The notes under the pieces are model-generated. The model searched no databases. It was not told the origin of the DNA and saw only the letters and a list, made by a program, of their open reading frames with translations. Shown here in pieces: positions 34,791-45,494 of a stretch of DNA of 64,000 bases. The stretch covers positions 1-64,000 of the forward strand of contig CANNZV010000948.1 in the NCBI GenBank assembly GCA_947561585.1, given 5' to 3'. Position 1 is the stretch's first letter. Every line of letters starts with the position of its first letter. The position numbers and the translations under genes were made by a program. The stretch is from Caprella mutica. Lineage: Eukaryota > Arthropoda > Malacostraca > Amphipoda > Caprellidae.

Positions 34791-35686
34791 AATATATATT
34801 TTCATAATTGTTTTATATTTAATATTTCAATCAAAATAAAATAAATTACCATATAATTTCCATCTTATATTTATATTATACAATATACTTATATTTATAT
34901 TTCAAATTATTGAAATTATTTGACACTTACTTTTTGCTGTAATATGAATTAATATATTGCAGGAAATGCAATACTTGTCGTTATTTTGTTATATTCATGT
35001 TATAATAAAATATACTAGGTATTGTCGAATAGCTAGGTCCCGCGTATTGCGGAATTTATACAAGAGCTTGTGTGTGAACCCTACTGTTTTTTTATGTTTT
35101 GCTCCTCAATCAATTTGTATCATTGAAATATTATTAGTGAACAAAATTTAATATAGATAATTGGGATGAATATCTTTTTTCTCATACTATTGAATGAATC
35201 TTTTCAACAAAATTATCAATGAATGTACAATTTCATATTCAAAATTACCTAGGTATAATTTTAATTATAAATTTTATAATCTATCATATTGTGCACATGA
35301 ATATTTACAATACATGGATATTCACTGATATTTTCAGAAAAATAGATAATAATTATATTAGCCTTATATCAAAATTTCACTATGATAAGCCAACAATCAA
35401 CATTAATCAAATCTTTCAGATTTATAATTATAATTATTGCTACCTAGACTTGCAAGGGTGTTAGGGCTAAAGGTACTGAACTTAATAAATATATAAACAA
35501 ATTAAAGAAAATACATTAAAATTATTCTAGCGAAAGGATAATGGTTATAATCAACTATGATAAACTTTCTATATGAAATGATCAAAGTTTAAAAGTTTTA
35601 ATCATCAATTATTTCTTGTAAACTATATTTAAACCCCGCGCGAGATTAGCTACATATGCCTTAACGAGATACCATAACGAATCACA
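34791..35686. other. AT-rich DNA, no supported gene
   Basis: Frames at 34957-35151 and 35219-35464 have no domain. Just before 35687 the sequence becomes GC-richer (CCCCGCGCGAG). Confidence 0.5.
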
Positions 35687-35737
35687 GTGTGCGTGACGTC
35701 ATCAGAGCAACACTCGAAAGTCAAATTTAAAGCAACT

Positions 35738-36679
35738 TGTGCTGGTCAGCAATTAATTCTATACTTTATTTTCAATCAATTAAAGATTAAATTTCGCAAT
35801 AGAACCATTAGCCATTAATTCGCATTATATTCTTTAGAAATCCGAACGGCAACACTAGCTAGCATTTCTCAAACTCTATCCATTCATTCATTGTCAATAG
35901 TAGCTAGTGTAAAGTCACGTAGTGTCACATTTCAGTGTATAATTTATATTGTGTAGTTTAATTATGTAGGTGTTATTCGAGTTGTCTTTGTTCTATTAAG
36001 TGTTCTCTATAGGTGTAGTCATTTCCCAGTAGGTTTAGTCATTTCCCTGTAGGTGTAGTCATTTCCCTGTAGGTGTAGTCAGTCATTTCTCTGTAGGTGT
36101 AGTCAGTCATTTCTCTGTAGGTGTAGTCAGTCATTTCTCTGTAGGTGTAGTCCGTCATTTCTCTGTAGGTGTAGTCCGTCATTTCTCTGTAGGTGTAGTC
36201 AAGTCATTTCTCTGTAGGTGTAGTCAAGTCATTTCTCTGTAGGTGTAGTCAAGTCATTTCTCTGTAGGTGTAGTCAAGTCATTTCTCTGTAGGTGTAGTC
36301 AAGTCATTTCTCTGTAGGTGTAGTCAAGTCATTTCTCTGTAGGTGTAGTCAAGTCATTTCTCTGTAGGTGTAGTCAAGTCATTTCTCTGTAGGTGTAGTC
36401 AAGTCATTTCTCTGTAGGTGTAGTCAAGTCATTTCTCTGTAGGTGTAGTCAAGTCATTTCTCTGTAGGTGTAGTCAAGTCATTTCTCTGCAGGTGTAGTC
36501 AAGTCATTTGTCTGTAGGTGTTCCCATTTATCTGTAACTTCTAGTCTTCTATATTGTTTGTGTTCTTTCCAGATATATTCACATTTGTTATGTCAATGCC
36601 AAGATTATAAACTATAAATTACAAAATAAAAAACAGTGTTTAGCCTTCGCATTGTTTCACAACCTAACGTACCAGGACA
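35738..36679 (+). repeat. LTR 1 (942 bp)
   Basis: It begins TGTGCTGGTCAGC and ends ACGTACCAGGACA; TG...CA termini with an imperfect TGTGCTGG/CCAGGACA inverted repeat. More than half of its length is the 25-bp minisatellite at 36012-36520. Confidence 0.92.
36012..36520 (+). repeat. 25-bp minisatellite within LTR 1
   Basis: About 20 units of TCTCTGTAGGTGTAGTC plus AAGTCATT. The first units are shorter (21-24 bp) and more varied; the later ones are near-identical 25-mers. The same array recurs in LTR 2 (38798-39306) and LTR 3 (41584-42092). Confidence 0.95.
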
Positions 36680-36797
36680 GTAATTTATAAACTATCAAGG
36701 CTAACTGAGGTGAAGATTTCCACCTACAAATAAAGTTTACTGATAAAGTTACATCGAGTGACGATTTCCACTCGTTTCTACTAACTCCAAAGCCATC

Positions 36798-38288
36798 ATG
36801 CATCGTTCACCGGTAAATGGTGCTACTAAGCGTACTCCAGTAAATCCCTTGATAAACCTGGAGCAAAACTATGAAGAAACTTCTGTTGCTCTAAAGAACC
36901 TAATGAAGCAAGAAATTCTGGGCAGTCATCCAGACAACATCCGTTCGTTTATCGCATATGCCAAAAAAGAATGGACAGTCTACTATGAAGCTGCCACCAC
37001 GCTAATTGCAAGGTATATTTGCATCGCCTCTCTGCAACAAGCACAAACCACTCAGAGAGAAAAAGCAGAGATGCGAACAGATTTTAAGCAGTATATCGCC
37101 ATAGCTAACGCTGCACTGTGCGATATGAACGAAGACGAGATCTCAAACATGGACACTCGCAGTGTTATATCGCAAAACGAGGAGGCATCAGTTCAGTGCC
37201 TTCAGGAACCACCGGGCGATCAACAAGGAGAGGAATCTCGCTCGAAGATGGGAGGAGGTACAGTTTCGGAGCTGATTGACCTCGTAGAAGGCACGCAGTT
37301 GGATGACTCTGCAGTAGCTACTCTGGTCATTGAGGATATCTGTGTGTCTTCCGGTGGTGGCGCATGCTCTTCGGCCCCTCTTCTAGCAATTGAATCTGTG
37401 CCCTCTTCTACAGTTCCACAGCCTTCTCTTCCTGTTCCTCAAAACATCATAAACCTGGAAACCGCTAGCCTCCATTTTATCGGAAACAATCGTGAAGCTA
37501 CCTGTGGTAACGCTAATTCACCATATGTAGCAACAAGCGTATCGGCACCTCACATTACTGCTCAGCAGCCATTTCCTCCTGCATCTCCTACTGCAAGAAA
37601 CTTGGGTGCCGCGAGAACGACTATGACACACTCTCACCTACCTATAAGAAGTCAAGTACCAATTCAACAACGGATGGACGCTGCTACGGTACACCTGGTA
37701 AAGCAAGAGTTGTTCAAGCAATCAATCTCCCCATTCGATGGGGATCCTCAACGGTACAGGTCATGGTTCATGCTTCTTGACAACCGAATGAGGGGAGTTC
37801 CACTGGAGCCCCTCGATGTATTAACCATTCTCTTGGCTAATACAGTGGGAAGTCCAAACAGGGTGATACAAGAGCTTCTGGCAGCTGGAGCAGCTTCACC
37901 TAACTTGGCTCTCGAAAAGATTTGGAAGATTTTAGGTAAAGAATACGGAAATCCAATAATAGTCTGTCAAACTATCCAGAAGAGGCTAGATGACATGCCA
38001 AACGTACGCCCCCCACGTATGGAAGCAAAACTCAAAGAGTTAATCCATCTTCGTCATATGATCGAGGCGAACATGCCGACTAACACCGAACTCCAGATCT
38101 TCAATTTGAATGCTGGCCAAAAAAAAGTATGGTGTAAATTACCCGATTGGCTACAACGCAAATGGAGGTCACAAGGCTACAAATTCACCGTGGACAGCAT
38201 GGGTGTCCTTCCTCCATTTCAAGATCTCATAGACTTCATGCAGTACAATATCGATGAGATAATGGACCCTAATTTTGATTCAGTGTAA
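36798..38288 (+). CDS. gag: BEL/Pao-like Gag protein, copy 1 (496 aa)
   Basis: The start ATG follows the LTR by 118 bp. The N-terminal part (about 20-110) is helix-rich. Residues 120-300 are low-complexity, rich in Ser/Pro/Ala/Gln. Residues 305-470 match the DUF1759-type Gag region of BEL/Pao elements: SPFDGDPQRYRSWF at 310, then a helical core with KIWKILGKEYGNP and an LPDWLQRKW block. No zinc knuckle and no protease DSG follow; the frame ends cleanly at TAA, followed by about 235 bp of non-coding DNA. It presumably forms the particle shell and packages element RNA, relying on another element for reverse transcription and integration. Identical to the copy at 39584-41074. Confidence 0.85.
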   Translation: MHRSPVNGATKRTPVNPLINLEQNYEETSVALKNLMKQEILGSHPDNIRSFIAYAKKEWTVYYEAATTLIARYICIASLQQAQTTQREKAEMRTDFKQYIAIANAALCDMNEDEISNMDTRSVISQNEEASVQCLQEPPGDQQGEESRSKMGGGTVSELIDLVEGTQLDDSAVATLVIEDICVSSGGGACSSAPLLAIESVPSSTVPQPSLPVPQNIINLETASLHFIGNNREATCGNANSPYVATSVSAPHITAQQPFPPASPTARNLGAARTTMTHSHLPIRSQVPIQQRMDAATVHLVKQELFKQSISPFDGDPQRYRSWFMLLDNRMRGVPLEPLDVLTILLANTVGSPNRVIQELLAAGAASPNLALEKIWKILGKEYGNPIIVCQTIQKRLDDMPNVRPPRMEAKLKELIHLRHMIEANMPTNTELQIFNLNAGQKKVWCKLPDWLQRKWRSQGYKFTVDSMGVLPPFQDLIDFMQYNIDEIMDPNFDSV

Positions 38289-38523
38289 AATTAAAAAAAA
38301 AATTCCTAATTATCTTACCATTTTCTAATACATTATCTTATAGGAAATTTCGATGTGCGTGTGAATCTTCTTTCACAGAATCATTATTGTAATATAATTA
38401 TTATATTTTAGGAATTGCTGTTTGCTGTGTTTTCTATTGTTAATTTTTGTTTTCGTGAGCTATTGTTGGTTGCGATCAGCTCCTCCTTGGTCCACTGGTT
38501 TCGACTTTCGTCGCTGGGGGGAG
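38289..38523 (+). other. 3' untranslated region and G-rich purine tract before LTR 2
   Basis: AT-rich tail after the Gag stop, ending GCTGGGGGGAG directly against TGTGCTGG. The purine tract is the expected plus-strand primer. The 60-codon frame at 38422-38604 crosses into the LTR; its APPWSTGFDFRRWGEC could be a vestige of a lost polyprotein tail, which I cannot confirm. Confidence 0.65.
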
Positions 38524-39465
38524 TGTGCTGGTCAGCAATTAATTCTATACTTTATTTTCAATCAATTAAAGATTAAATTTCGCAATAGAACCATTAGCCA
38601 TTAATTCGCATTATATTCTTTAGAAATCCGAACGGCAACACTAGCTAGCATTTCTCAAACTCTATCCATTCATTCATTGTCAATAGTAGCTAGTGTAAAG
38701 TCACGTAGTGTCACATTTCAGTGTATAATTTATATTGTGTAGTTTAATTATGTAGGTGTTATTCGAGTTGTCTTTGTTCTATTAAGTGTTCTCTATAGGT
38801 GTAGTCATTTCCCAGTAGGTTTAGTCATTTCCCTGTAGGTGTAGTCATTTCCCTGTAGGTGTAGTCAGTCATTTCTCTGTAGGTGTAGTCAGTCATTTCT
38901 CTGTAGGTGTAGTCAGTCATTTCTCTGTAGGTGTAGTCCGTCATTTCTCTGTAGGTGTAGTCCGTCATTTCTCTGTAGGTGTAGTCAAGTCATTTCTCTG
39001 TAGGTGTAGTCAAGTCATTTCTCTGTAGGTGTAGTCAAGTCATTTCTCTGTAGGTGTAGTCAAGTCATTTCTCTGTAGGTGTAGTCAAGTCATTTCTCTG
39101 TAGGTGTAGTCAAGTCATTTCTCTGTAGGTGTAGTCAAGTCATTTCTCTGTAGGTGTAGTCAAGTCATTTCTCTGTAGGTGTAGTCAAGTCATTTCTCTG
39201 TAGGTGTAGTCAAGTCATTTCTCTGTAGGTGTAGTCAAGTCATTTCTCTGTAGGTGTAGTCAAGTCATTTCTCTGCAGGTGTAGTCAAGTCATTTGTCTG
39301 TAGGTGTTCCCATTTATCTGTAACTTCTAGTCTTCTATATTGTTTGTGTTCTTTCCAGATATATTCACATTTGTTATGTCAATGCCAAGATTATAAACTA
39401 TAAATTACAAAATAAAAAACAGTGTTTAGCCTTCGCATTGTTTCACAACCTAACGTACCAGGACA
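38524..39465 (+). repeat. LTR 2 (942 bp), central
   Basis: Same sequence as LTR 1 as far as I compared, including the number of minisatellite units. It serves as 3' LTR of unit 1 and 5' LTR of unit 2. Confidence 0.92.
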
Positions 39466-39583
39466 GTAATTTATAAACTATCAAGGCTAACTGAGGTGAA
39501 GATTTCCACCTACAAATAAAGTTTACTGATAAAGTTACATCGAGTGACGATTTCCACTCGTTTCTACTAACTCCAAAGCCATC

Positions 39584-41074
39584 ATGCATCGTTCACCGGT
39601 AAATGGTGCTACTAAGCGTACTCCAGTAAATCCCTTGATAAACCTGGAGCAAAACTATGAAGAAACTTCTGTTGCTCTAAAGAACCTAATGAAGCAAGAA
39701 ATTCTGGGCAGTCATCCAGACAACATCCGTTCGTTTATCGCATATGCCAAAAAAGAATGGACAGTCTACTATGAAGCTGCCACCACGCTAATTGCAAGGT
39801 ATATTTGCATCGCCTCTCTGCAACAAGCACAAACCACTCAGAGAGAAAAAGCAGAGATGCGAACAGATTTTAAGCAGTATATCGCCATAGCTAACGCTGC
39901 ACTGTGCGATATGAACGAAGACGAGATCTCAAACATGGACACTCGCAGTGTTATATCGCAAAACGAGGAGGCATCAGTTCAGTGCCTTCAGGAACCACCG
40001 GGCGATCAACAAGGAGAGGAATCTCGCTCGAAGATGGGAGGAGGTACAGTTTCGGAGCTGATTGACCTCGTAGAAGGCACGCAGTTGGATGACTCTGCAG
40101 TAGCTACTCTGGTCATTGAGGATATCTGTGTGTCTTCCGGTGGTGGCGCATGCTCTTCGGCCCCTCTTCTAGCAATTGAATCTGTGCCCTCTTCTACAGT
40201 TCCACAGCCTTCTCTTCCTGTTCCTCAAAACATCATAAACCTGGAAACCGCTAGCCTCCATTTTATCGGAAACAATCGTGAAGCTACCTGTGGTAACGCT
40301 AATTCACCATATGTAGCAACAAGCGTATCGGCACCTCACATTACTGCTCAGCAGCCATTTCCTCCTGCATCTCCTACTGCAAGAAACTTGGGTGCCGCGA
40401 GAACGACTATGACACACTCTCACCTACCTATAAGAAGTCAAGTACCAATTCAACAACGGATGGACGCTGCTACGGTACACCTGGTAAAGCAAGAGTTGTT
40501 CAAGCAATCAATCTCCCCATTCGATGGGGATCCTCAACGGTACAGGTCATGGTTCATGCTTCTTGACAACCGAATGAGGGGAGTTCCACTGGAGCCCCTC
40601 GATGTATTAACCATTCTCTTGGCTAATACAGTGGGAAGTCCAAACAGGGTGATACAAGAGCTTCTGGCAGCTGGAGCAGCTTCACCTAACTTGGCTCTCG
40701 AAAAGATTTGGAAGATTTTAGGTAAAGAATACGGAAATCCAATAATAGTCTGTCAAACTATCCAGAAGAGGCTAGATGACATGCCAAACGTACGCCCCCC
40801 ACGTATGGAAGCAAAACTCAAAGAGTTAATCCATCTTCGTCATATGATCGAGGCGAACATGCCGACTAACACCGAACTCCAGATCTTCAATTTGAATGCT
40901 GGCCAAAAAAAAGTATGGTGTAAATTACCCGATTGGCTACAACGCAAATGGAGGTCACAAGGCTACAAATTCACCGTGGACAGCATGGGTGTCCTTCCTC
41001 CATTTCAAGATCTCATAGACTTCATGCAGTACAATATCGATGAGATAATGGACCCTAATTTTGATTCAGTGTAA
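39584..41074 (+). CDS. gag: BEL/Pao-like Gag protein, copy 2 (496 aa)
   Basis: The protein is identical to the copy 2786 bp upstream, with the same start context and stop. Both copies being open and identical suggests a very recent tandem event or an assembly duplication; it does not by itself show selection. The downstream LTR 3 differs by one base from LTR 1, which argues the array is not merely one unit printed twice, though one sequencing error could also explain it. Confidence 0.85.
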   Translation: MHRSPVNGATKRTPVNPLINLEQNYEETSVALKNLMKQEILGSHPDNIRSFIAYAKKEWTVYYEAATTLIARYICIASLQQAQTTQREKAEMRTDFKQYIAIANAALCDMNEDEISNMDTRSVISQNEEASVQCLQEPPGDQQGEESRSKMGGGTVSELIDLVEGTQLDDSAVATLVIEDICVSSGGGACSSAPLLAIESVPSSTVPQPSLPVPQNIINLETASLHFIGNNREATCGNANSPYVATSVSAPHITAQQPFPPASPTARNLGAARTTMTHSHLPIRSQVPIQQRMDAATVHLVKQELFKQSISPFDGDPQRYRSWFMLLDNRMRGVPLEPLDVLTILLANTVGSPNRVIQELLAAGAASPNLALEKIWKILGKEYGNPIIVCQTIQKRLDDMPNVRPPRMEAKLKELIHLRHMIEANMPTNTELQIFNLNAGQKKVWCKLPDWLQRKWRSQGYKFTVDSMGVLPPFQDLIDFMQYNIDEIMDPNFDSV

Positions 41075-41309
41075 AATTAAAAAAAAAATTCCTAATTATC
41101 TTACCATTTTCTAATACATTATCTTATAGGAAATTTCGATGTGCGTGTGAATCTTCTTTCACAGAATCATTATTGTAATATAATTATTATATTTTAGGAA
41201 TTGCTGTTTGCTGTGTTTTCTATTGTTAATTTTTGTTTTCGTGAGCTATTGTTGGTTGCGATCAGCTCCTCCTTGGTCCACTGGTTTCGACTTTCGTCGC
41301 TGGGGGGAG
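41075..41309 (+). other. 3' untranslated region and purine tract before LTR 3
   Basis: Repeat of 38289-38523, ending TGGGGGGAG against LTR 3. Confidence 0.65.
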
Positions 41310-42251
41310 TGTGCTGGTCAGCAATTAATTCTATACTTTATTTTCAATCAATTAAAGATTAAATTTCGCAATAGAACCATTAGCCATTAATTCGCATTAT
41401 ATTCTTTAGAAATCCGAACGGCAACACTAGCTAGCATTTCTCAAACTCTATCCATTCATTCATTGTCAATAGTAGCTAGTGTAAAGTCACGTAGTGTCAC
41501 ATTTCAGTGTATAATTTATATTGTGTAGTTTAATTATGTAGGTGTTATTCGAGTTGTCTTTGTTCTATTAAGTGTTCTCTATAGGTGTAGTCATTTCCCA
41601 GTAGGTTTAGTCATTTCCCTGTAGGTGTAGTCATTTCCCTGTAGGTGTAGTCAGTCATTTCTCTGTAGGTGTAGTCAGTCATTTCTCTGTAGGTGTAGTC
41701 AGTCATTTCTCTGTAGGTGTAGTCCGTCATTTCTCTGTAGGTGTAGTCCGTCATTTCTCTGTAGGTGTAGTCAAGTCATTTCTCTGTAGGTGTAGTCAAG
41801 TCATTTCTCTGTAGGTGTAGTCAAGTCATTTCTCTGTAGGTGTAGTCAAGTCATTTCTCTGTAGGTGTAGTCAAGTCATTTCTCTGTAGGTGTAGTCAAG
41901 TCATTTCTCTGTAGGTGTAGTCAAGTCATTTCTCTGTAGGTGTAGTCGAGTCATTTCTCTGTAGGTGTAGTCAAGTCATTTCTCTGTAGGTGTAGTCAAG
42001 TCATTTCTCTGTAGGTGTAGTCAAGTCATTTCTCTGTAGGTGTAGTCAAGTCATTTCTCTGCAGGTGTAGTCAAGTCATTTGTCTGTAGGTGTTCCCATT
42101 TATCTGTAACTTCTAGTCTTCTATATTGTTTGTGTTCTTTCCAGATATATTCACATTTGTTATGTCAATGCCAAGATTATAAACTATAAATTACAAAATA
42201 AAAAACAGTGTTTAGCCTTCGCATTGTTTCACAACCTAACGTACCAGGACA
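41310..42251 (+). repeat. LTR 3 (942 bp), downstream edge
   Basis: It ends ACCAGGACA followed at once by the target duplication CAACT. One base differs from LTR 1 (G at 41948 where 36376 is A). Confidence 0.92.
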
Positions 42252-42389
42252 CAACTAAAAGGTGTATAATTATAATAATTTCAATTTATTGCCTTTATAT
42301 GAAAGCAATAATAGATTTGATTGATTATTTAATCTCAAAAGTCCTTAATTTTCTATTTAATACTACTGCCTTGATGACGTCACGCACAC

Positions 42390-45060
42390 AAAAACGCACG
42401 ATTCGTTTCTGTCAAATAAATCAGTAATTTTGTAAATGCTCAAATCAACAGTTCAGTTTTGTGAATCACAGTGTGAGGTTGAGTGAGGTTTTGTGCAATT
42501 TATTAATCGGAATTGTTCGCTGCTATCGTCAAATATGGAGAAAACAATTAACCTATCTGTTGAACAAAATCATTATAGTATCTACGTACATTCAATGCTA
42601 TTGAAAATAGTTAGAATAGTCAAGACATTACTTTCAAATAGTGTACCCGCCACCATTTTGAACAAGGAAGTTATAGTGTAACTGCGCCGCTAGATGGCTT
42701 CCTGTGGCTGCTTCCGATCAGAAGTTTATTGCAGCATTATTGAATATTACACAGACTACCTAACTAGAGATGATTCCTATTGTGACAGCGCTACCTACTC
42801 TATTATCATCATTAACTGTAAGTATATAATGACCTTGCTATCTTCTCATCAAATTAAATAGTTTATTTTAAATCTCTCTTTCTTTTTTTCTAAACTAGGT
42901 AGGTAGGTACCTAGCTGATCATATGCAGTGTGCACTGGCACATGATCTCTGATAATATAGTATCCTAATAAATAATAAGAAAATGAATGTAGGCCTAGCA
43001 ATAGTCATGTGAAGATTATTAAATTTACTCTTACATTTTTTTTGTGCAAAATTCGCATTATTGCTTTAGCCTAGGGCCTAGGCCAAGTAGTATTTATCTT
43101 GGTACTCGGCCTCGGGTAAGACGAATTATCGGTCAGTTCCACATCTTCGATCATATGAAAAAACTAACTTTACCTAGCTAGGTAGGTAGTAGGTACCTAG
43201 GTAATATCTATAATAATTAGGCTATTATTTAATTTTTATATTAATTAATGTGTCGTGGTGTTATACCTAGGTATTATTGATACCTATTAGCTAATATAAA
43301 AATGTAGATAGGCTATCTACCTACATTATTAGTTATTACATAATAGTTTTTTCTTATGATCGAAGATGTGGAACTCACTAATTATTCGTAACAAGGTAGC
43401 TAGCTATGGAAATTCATGTTTATACGTTTTTTGATTTTGTAATTTGAGTAGGAATTAGATCCCAATTGACTCGCTTCTGGTATCAGTTTAAAAAAAACAT
43501 GGATTGAATTTATATGATAGGTATTGTTAATATTATTTAATAATAATAAAGCTACAGCTTATGCAATTGTAAATTGTAATAACATTACTCCTCTTTTTCA
43601 GTATCAAGATGCTTCAAAGATTTTTCAGTGCAGCTCTTCTACCCTTAAATGACGAAAGGCGATGTTAATAGCAAATTGGATTCACTTCACTGATATACCT
43701 ACATCAGAAAAATTCTAAATTGTTGCATTTCAAAAATCTTTTCAAGGAAGCATAAACAGTACAGTCTTCATTGAAAAAGCTAGGTGAGTATTATTGCAGT
43801 TATAATCTTATGAATGAATCATTAATAATATCTAGCTAGTTAATAAGCAATAACTGAAAAATATAATTGAAATCAAAGACAAAGTTCAATCTCTCAGTTT
43901 TTTTAGTAATATATTCAGACACCAATTATTCATGGTTACTTGATGCCAAATATTCAAAAGCTACTTCTAATGTGAATGCAATAATCTATGGATATATAGC
44001 TACCTTATTTCAATTTCAGAGCATTAGTTTTTTTAACTAGGTAATATTAAGGTTAAAGTATGTTCTATTTTTTATTATATCCAATGCTATATATTTGTAG
44101 CTGTTACATCACTAATTTTTGCAGAATAATAGCTAAGCCAATTTCAATTCCAGATACTGTGAGACGGACATCTTATGGGACAATGGTTGCACAACTTCAG
44201 AGATCTATACTGTAGTCTGGAGGAGCGAAGGACAGGAAGAGGAGAAGAAGGAATATAATCGTGTCCCTAGTGACCCGAACTGTTGTAATTTGGATTATGA
44301 ATAGTATTTTTTTTCATTTTCACCATGATAATCCTTTTTCAACACCACTTGCAGTTTTAGATGATAACACTAGGGTTATGTTCTTCAACCACGAGATTTA
44401 AAAATTTGTGTTAGGTAGGCTGGTAGGATTCATTTACTGTCACCTCTTTATTTTCCACTTCCGCCAGTGAGTGCTGTCACTGGTGCTTGTCTCTTTTCAT
44501 CACATTCATTCCTTGATAAGTGACTGTATTCACGGAGTAGCTTTTCTGCATCCATAAGCTTCGTCAGCCACCAGGGGCTCTATCTGAAGCTGTCTGTGGT
44601 GAATGGAAGAGAAGGGGGGTGGCGTCCCTTGCGCCCCGAACTGTTGTAATTTAGATTATGGATTGTCTTTCTTCATGTTTATCATTTTTTTTAACGCTAT
44701 TGGCAATTTTAGAGGATAGCGCTAGGGTTATGCCCTTCGCTACGAGGTCTTAGATTTTTGTGTTTGGTAGGCTCGTGGCTTCATTTACTATCACCTTTTC
44801 ATTTTCCTCTTCCATCTGTGAGTGCAGCCATTGGTACTTGTGTCCCGTTTCGTCACATTCCTTGGTAAGTGACTGCATTCACGGAGTAGCTTTTCTGCAT
44901 CCATGAGCATTGTCACCGACGGTGGTAAGGGACTATGTTCATGGAGCCACTTTCCTCTATGACTTATTCTTCCAGTCCCTTGTATTTAATTTCCTTTTGA
45001 CGTCAGCGATATGGCCTTTGGGTCCGAAGCAGACGTTAAACACCTACTAAATTAATTAAT
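42390..45060 (+). other. possible spliced, mostly non-coding locus
   Basis: A CRE motif (TGACGTCA, 42376) precedes a non-repetitive stretch. A donor-like ACTGTAAGTAT lies near 42817. CTCTTTTTCAG at about 43602 and CTAGGTGAGTATT at about 43783 could bound a middle exon, and TTTCAATTCCAG at about 44153 a last exon. After the last acceptor an open frame of about 49 codons ends TAG near 44300 (NCCNLDYE), and the rest is the dispersed-repeat unit. The middle exon has stops in the frames I checked, so this may be a non-coding RNA or a dead gene. The frame at 42493-42681 is unsupported. Confidence 0.2.
43122..43388. mobile_element. 267-bp MITE, related to 1051-1227
   Basis: The left arm CGAATTATCGGTCAGTTCC, continuing CACATCTTCGATCATATG, is inverted at the right as ATGATCGAAGATGTGGAAC then ATTATTCG, about 45 bp with few mismatches. 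The core TTATCGG.C.GTTCCACAT is shared with the MITE at 1051-1227. The interior holds TAGGTAGG/CCTAGGTA words. No clear target duplication. Confidence 0.65.
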
Positions 45061-45190
45061 TGTTTCAATAAGCTTTGCGGGGCTCTATCCTGAAGCTGTC
45101 TGGTGAATGGAAGAGAAGGGGTATTTGTTCATGAAACTACTTTCCAGTCACTTGTATTTATTTTCTCTTTAACATAAGCAATATGGTATT
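44265..45190 (+). repeat. dispersed repeat, copies B, C and partial D in tandem
   Basis: Two full relatives (about 44265-44575 and 44575-45055) and a fragment (45070-45190) of the unit at 560-1000 stand head to tail, sharing GAACTGTTGTAATTT, GAGGATAGCGCTAGGGTTATG, TACGAGGTCTTAGATTTT and CACGGAGTAGCTTTTCTGCAT. Non-coding as far as I can tell. Confidence 0.65.
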
Positions 45191-45494
45191 TGGATCCGAA
45201 GATGTCAATACTACTAGGCTCCTTATTAATTTTTCATTTTATTGTTATAACTTAAAGATGTATGGTTTCTTTTATTTTTTTATATAACTTAACTTGATAG
45301 ATAATGAAGACTGTGATATTTTTAAATAACTAGAAATTTTGTTTTGTTTATAAATACATTTAAAAATTAAATATTTATCCCTAAAATCAGTTCGTATCAA
45401 TTATCCTTTTTTTGGTAGGAGTGTTAATCAATATTAATTTATAATGAATAATGATCCATAAGAAAGAAAATTTTCACAATATTAATTAATTCTA

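Larger units (their letters stand above)
35733..42256 (+). mobile_element. tandem gag-only LTR retroelement (LTR-gag-LTR-gag-LTR)
   Basis: Three 942-bp LTRs alternate with two 1844-bp internal regions, exact period 2786 bp. The outer edges carry one 5-bp duplication, CAACT (35733-35737 and 42252-42256), so the whole array behaves as one insertion. The internal region has only a Gag-type ORF and a G-rich tract before the next LTR; protease, polymerase and integrase are absent. That is the organisation called TR-GAG in plants. The tandem form could come from unequal recombination between LTRs, a dimeric cDNA, or an assembly duplication. The only difference I found among the LTRs is one base (41948). 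Confidence 0.85.
35687..42389. repeat. 18-bp perfect inverted repeat around the LTR element, containing TGACGTCA
   Basis: GTGTGCGTGACGTCATCA at 35687-35704 is exactly inverted at 42372-42389, each carrying the CRE palindrome TGACGTCA. CGAATC lies beside both. With the retroelement removed, the arms would lie about 180 bp apart, consistent with a small inverted-repeat element or a promoter-associated hairpin into which the retroelement inserted. Confidence 0.55.

Noticed and set aside
36012..36520. CRISPR-like array of 25-bp repeats
   Set aside because: No spacers, and it lies inside an LTR that is repeated three times.
38422..38604. 60-codon ORF with a hydrophobic start and APPWSTGFDFRRWGEC, repeated at 41208
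   Set aside because: It crosses the purine tract into the LTR, so it is not an independent gene; a pol vestige is possible but unprovable here.
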